This document shows, one piece after another, positions 59,136-64,000 of a DNA stretch of 64,000 nt (within the stretch, counting starts at the first letter, position 1; every line of letters begins with the position of its first letter). The DNA lies in NCBI GenBank assembly GCA_003956705.1, contig QZCP01000061.1, positions 74,630-138,629 on the forward strand. The letters run 5' to 3'. Source of the DNA: Brevipalpus yothersi (taxonomy: Eukaryota; Arthropoda; Arachnida; Trombidiformes; Tenuipalpidae). A program made the position numbers and the translations under genes. The notes beneath the pieces are model-generated. The model did no database searches. It saw only the letters and a program-made list of their open reading frames with translations, and was not told the DNA's origin.

Positions 59136-59138
<3 letters not shown>

Positions 59139-59201
<63 letters not shown>
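59139..59201. repeat. (CT)n microsatellite
   Basis: About 31 uninterrupted CT units. Confidence 0.95.
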
Positions 59202-59202
<1 letters not shown>

Positions 59203-60179
59203 ACACATCTTCCGAGTATTCTTTCACTAGCTTTGGTCTTATTCTTGTCCAAAGAATATCGCCAAGGGACTGATGATTATCATTTGGCTTCAGATCCCAA
59301 AGCTTGTCTTCAGGTAGAAGTCTCCATTCTCACTATGCATGTTTCAATGGAATACTTTTCTATCAACACTTCTATCCTCTGGCACAGTCTCTTCATGATG
59401 ACCGGTCTGAGCTGATCTCAATTGAAGGTGTTTTTCCCCATCATCATGGTTCTCTTTTTCTGACTCTTTTGTCCATAGTGTTTTTCAGAATGTGTCCATG
59501 TGTACAGTACATATAAGTGTGTGTGCATCTTTCTTCTCGTGTGTCTTGTAAGCCAATTGTTGGTCAAATTCAGAGAGGCGAAAACTAATGGAAAGAGTAA
59601 TGAATGAAATCAGAAAACACACACTTTTTCTTCTCTATTATTGTTCACAGAGGCACATACACACTCTATAACTGCTATCACTATTATTTATTCCTTCCTC
59701 ATCAGCACTATCAGATAGGACAAACAAGTGACTAAAGATTGTTCCTCTTTCTCTCCTTCTTTCCTCCTTCCTTATTTAAGCGTTTGTCCTCTAATGAATT
59801 TCTACTTTAACTTCCTTTCCCCAGATACCGGCATTTTTGGTGGCTAAAGAGATAGCACTAGCTGTAACCACGCACTCACACTGGGAATAACACACAGACA
59901 CACATATATATACCCACAGACACAGAGTAACAGTAGTCAACTTTATGTTTACTTGAGTCAAAACCAAATACACTAAACTTTACTCGGAATCAGCTTGCTC
60001 TCTCTCTCTCTCTCTCTCATGCTCCAATATTCCTTTTTTTATAGTGTGCCTTGTGATTTTAAAACATACACCTAATTTTTTCTTCCTCTCACTAACATCT
60101 ACACTGCCACAAGCTATACAAAAAAGTTCTGTAGGAATGTAGTAGAGAAAGAAAGCGAGAAAATTGAGCGGAATAAACT

Positions 60180-60182
<3 letters not shown>

Positions 60183-60237
<55 letters not shown>
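60183..60237. repeat. (GA)n microsatellite
   Basis: About 27 uninterrupted AG units; a shorter (CT)n lies at 60000-60018. Confidence 0.95.
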
Positions 60238-60239
<2 letters not shown>

Positions 60240-62904
60240 TGATCAATGAGTAGAATCTATTCAGTTAGTGGGTTGGAAGGAAAGGAAAAGAGAGAAGAGC
60301 AAAATTCTTCCCTTTAGATAGAGAAACAGACAGTAAAAGAATGGCCCAAGTCGTTGTCTTAATATTTGCTTCAAACTATTGAAATAAATCTACAGACAAC
60401 TGTTGTATCGATCCATTTATTCGCCTCTTTTCTTTTTTTCTCTTCTTTTTCTCACTGATTGTTAAACAATCTATCTAAGAGACTGCTCAACCGAAAATGT
60501 TTTTATATATATATTCAATACACTCATAAGCTGTGTGGGTGAATACATTGGAATAGGAATATTCCCATTCTCTCTCTCTCTCTTCCTTCTATATCTTTTC
60601 GCTGGAGCTTCATGCTCAAATATTGGATAAACTGATAAAATGACCAGATCATGCTTACATCTTGGCTCTTAAGATTTGGATATATCAGTTGATGTTGATC
60701 ATGGTGAAACAATTCAATGGCTGTATTCAGTGGCCATATGATGAGACTTCAATTCTTGATCATTCAATTTATTTCGTTATATATATACGATCCAATCATT
60801 CCTACTATCCGCACTAACGTTCACTTAATTTGGGCCACTCACATCTGGTGTCATTTAATTTTATCTCATTCCATGCTCATCTTTATCACAATATTCCAGA
60901 CATCCATTCATCTTCTCTGCTTCTTCTCCTTCTTCTCCACCTTCCACTCGATGATCAGCACGCAACCAATTGATCAGACTGACCAACCATCCTTTCCTCT
61001 TTCTTCATCATCTTCATCATCTTCATACTTTTCTTCTTGAAAGATTTTGTTCTCAATCAACTAGTCTTGTGGAATAGATTAATAAGGAAAAGAAGATGAA
61101 ATTGAGGTATGATGAACGTGGACAAACATTGAGTGGATATATTTTTCTTCTTGCCAATCAGACACACATTTCATTGTCAATCGTTTTCCCGGATAAAAGT
61201 AGCAATCTACTTAACTGTTTTTCGCGCCTCTCCTGTCCATTGAGCGTTCATTTTTTACAATCAGTACATAACGGTAAACTGTATAGTAAACGGTGTGTGT
61301 ATGTGGGAGAAAAAAATCATGAAATAGAATGGAGATGATGGTAGGAACTTATCAAAGTATGAGATTCCATTTCTTTCTCTCCCTTCGTTTTGTTCTTCTT
61401 GTTGCTCATAAGATGATGAATGTTGAGCCCTGCAAAATGGTTTGCACATAAGTCAGATTGATTGGGTGTGAAAATGAGACCAATTTGATGCAGTGTTGAT
61501 TATGGGAAAAAATGATGGTGTAAACACTGATCACTTGGAGAAATGGCTCCAATTCTTTCTGTTCCAATCTAGGCCAGCCTCTATAGCCGCTAGCAATACA
61601 TTTATTAATCTCTTTCTGAAGGCGGAGAAAGAGAGAGAGAGAGAGAAAATAAGAAAAAGAAAGATAGCAACTGGGGAAAGATCTTATTCATCTATGAAGT
61701 ATAAATATATAGGTTTGAGAATCATTCAGTTATTGGATTTATTAGGAATGAGGTGAGAGAGAAAAAATTCCACTCTACTTCCTAGTCAACTCAATATGAA
61801 GCATCCAAATCGTCAAATTATGATCACTTTTGGCTCAGTTATTAGGATGAGTTGAGATGATAAGATCATGGATGAAAAAATTCTCTATCTCTCCCATGTA
61901 TTCTAGCATCCATCCTGCACGAATAAACCTCAACAACAAACTTTCCATTTTTTTATCACCATCGAATTGAACTATCATTGCAACTCATGAAAAAAACTAG
62001 TCCCAACATTTCAACAGGATAAAGCTCACGATTGAATGATTTGGGTCGCCAGTATATATATATATCTTTTTCCTAGTATTTTCAATTTACCTTTTCAAGC
62101 CTAACTTCCACCGTTTCATGATGATAGCATAATAAAAACTAGACGACCCATGAGATGGGCCTTAAATTAGTAGCATTATCTTGTCCTGACAACACAAGCC
62201 CATATCGAATATTTCATCTCTCACCATGGATGCTTTCATATATGTACATCGGTGATAAGTTCTCTACTAGTAATGGTATTGTATGTGGATGAGGGCCAAA
62301 AATATTTTGCCCAGTTACTTTCTTTTCTCTCTCTTTTTCCATAATTCCATGGAGATTTTGAACTTAGAGGGATAGAAAAATGCTAGACTGAAAGTATCTA
62401 TCATATTTCAATGTTTTCAATAGCTCTGAAGTCAGAGTGAAAATTTTTTGCCCATCATATTCTATCTCTCTCGAGATTCACAGGCAAAACTGATGAACCC
62501 CTCTTGGTGAACTGCAAACATGCACATACACATGTACACTCACAAGTCAGTGTTTGTGTCCATTATAAATGAATATAAAGGAATACAAGGTTCTCATTCA
62601 TAATCACTGGAATAGTGTGAATTTGTTAGCAAATAATCCACACTGATTATATGAGTGATTCTTATTACCTGATGAGTTGGAATCAAATTTTACACCCTCC
62701 TTTCATCCAGTACCTTCATATTTTTTATGAAAAATTCTATATTATCTTTTTTATTACATCACCTGTGCCTCTTCAAATTAACTCCTTCCAATTTCAACTT
62801 TCTAGTTGCCGAGGAAAACTTCAAAGTCACTCAGTATATTCAAAAATTCTTCTTACTCAGATTGAATACTTGTGTGAAATGGTTCCTCGAAATGTTCTTT
62901 ATAT

Positions 62905-62912
62905 TCTCTCTG

Positions 62913-62965
<53 letters not shown>

Positions 62966-63012
62966 TCCTCTCTCTCTCTCTCTGCTCCTCTCTCTCTCTC
63001 TCTCTCTCTCTC
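62905..63012. repeat. Compound (TC)n repeat with TGCTCC interruptions
   Basis: A (TC)n tract interrupted three times by the same tgctcc unit, near 62910, 62963 and 62983. The identical interruptions show that a block with its interruption was duplicated, by slippage or unequal exchange. Confidence 0.9.
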
Positions 63013-63129
63013 CTTATGTCACTTGTTTCCACTCGATGAATCCACTTTGGCCATGCTGTCATCAAGCATCAAGATGAGTCTCGCTCATATTGAGCCCTTT
63101 TCACTGGATATGCAATAGTGATACTGACT

Positions 63130-63130
<1 letters not shown>

Positions 63131-63170
<40 letters not shown>
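63131..63170. repeat. (AG)n microsatellite
   Basis: About 20 AG units, 120 bases from the complementary compound (TC)n at 62905-63012. Confidence 0.95.
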
Positions 63171-63172
<2 letters not shown>

Positions 63173-64000
63173 CTTCCGCTTCATCCCTTTCCCCTACATC
63201 AGTTGATTGGCCAACCTTCTGTTTCATCTTCAGATAGCCCTTCTCATTTTGATTCCCTATTGGATCCAGCACATAACGAAGTCTGGTACAATCGTTTACC
63301 ATGATCTTCCACCTCATTTCTCCTTCTTGCTCCATCATTTTCAGCCCGGGCATATACACTCTCATCTCATGGGATGCCGATAATCGATTTCGGTGTGGAA
63401 ATACTCTGAGGATTGTTTATGAGTATCAGCATGTCGACGGCAGTTTTTTTTGTTCAAAACAAAATCTTGACTCAAAACACACACACACACAAACACCGAG
63501 ATACCTTATACATGTGTTTATGTATATGAATTCTTCTCATTTATTCAGGAAAATTTTTCTACTTCAACCAACACACCAATTCAATGATGTCAAAGTTTAT
63601 CATCCAAAGTGGATGCAAATTTTTCCATTTGTCTATGTTTCTGTCTGTATTCTTTTTGGTTTATCTTCCTCTAATTTTTACTAATTTTCTTCGTTTTCAA
63701 TGCTTGGCTAGAAGAAAAAAAGAAGAAGACAAAAGAATAATACAGTAGAAATGAACAATGTGGATAGAAGAGAAAAAAGCGAAAAAAAGTTTGAAAGCTC
63801 AAACACAGAGGAGGTGGAGAAGAAGGACGCTGAGATAGCTGATAGGGAGAGGGAATAAAATTACTTGAATCAGGAATACAAAAACATTTGAGATGAGTGA
63901 ATAGAAATTGTTCATGAAATAAATTTATCGCATCATTCACTACTACATTATCAGAATAGAACAATAGTCACTTTTGCTAGTCAATGAAAACGGTATATAT

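Larger units (their letters stand above)
57134..64000. other. Non-coding region, receptor intron and/or intergenic
   Basis: Nearly 7 kb with no exon that I can recognise on either strand; I looked for TM6/TM7 receptor sequence without success. It is AT-rich and holds microsatellites at 59139-59201, 60000-60018, 60183-60237, 62905-63012 and 63131-63170. If the receptor continues, much of this is a long intron. Confidence 0.5.

Noticed and set aside
62905..63012. Regularly interrupted repeat that might suggest a CRISPR-like array
   Set aside because: The units are simple TC dinucleotides with short interruptions, without spacers, in a eukaryotic genome.

Overview
This is eukaryotic, AT-rich arthropod DNA. 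The genes have short GT-AG introns, own poly(A) signals and no operon packing. Seventeen protein-coding genes can be supported; I rebuilt 16 in full (start to stop, with phase-consistent splice sites), and the last, a receptor, is missing its 3' part. A PKNOX/PREP homeobox gene (absent from Drosophila), a thyrotropin-releasing-hormone/EFLamide-type receptor, an arthropod-type caspase set and very abundant (GA/CT)n microsatellites suggest a chelicerate, possibly an acariform mite. That placement is inference.

Layout. 1-5076: non-coding, microsatellite-rich. 5077-9088 (+): Ars2/serrate, with two alternative terminal exons. 10660-12440 (+): cyclin E. 13055-13670 (-): short URI-like prefoldin, divergent from 3-hydroxyisobutyrate dehydrogenase (13954-15025, +). 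15277-15969 (-): short Lunapark. 17995-19700 (+): odd-skipped-type zinc-finger factor, with an N gap inside its intron. 20192-20769 (-): cytochrome b5 ending in a CaaX box. 21536-22252 (-): unrecognised secreted protein.

22943-42925: a caspase/PKNOX neighbourhood shaped by segmental duplication. It holds an active-looking caspase (22943-24059), an intact PKNOX gene (25009-26493), a second active-looking caspase (27737-28678), anoctamin (30402-33100, -), an unrecognised type II membrane protein (35450-38097, -) and a third caspase lacking the catalytic histidine (39863-40777). Broken copies of the PKNOX 3' end lie beside the second and third caspases as tail-to-tail inverted repeats.

44996-53222 (+): a complete 12-exon acetyl-CoA carboxylase, convergent with SAP18 (53363-53902, -). 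55115-57006 (+): the 5' part of the TRH/EFLamide-type receptor. 57134-64000 holds microsatellites and no recognisable exon.

The most unusual items are the PKNOX-derived inverted repeats (possible hairpin-RNA source), the pseudocaspase, the prenylation-type tail on cytochrome b5, and the duplicated last exon of Ars2. No operon-like functional link joins the genes; most are housekeeping or developmental neighbours.
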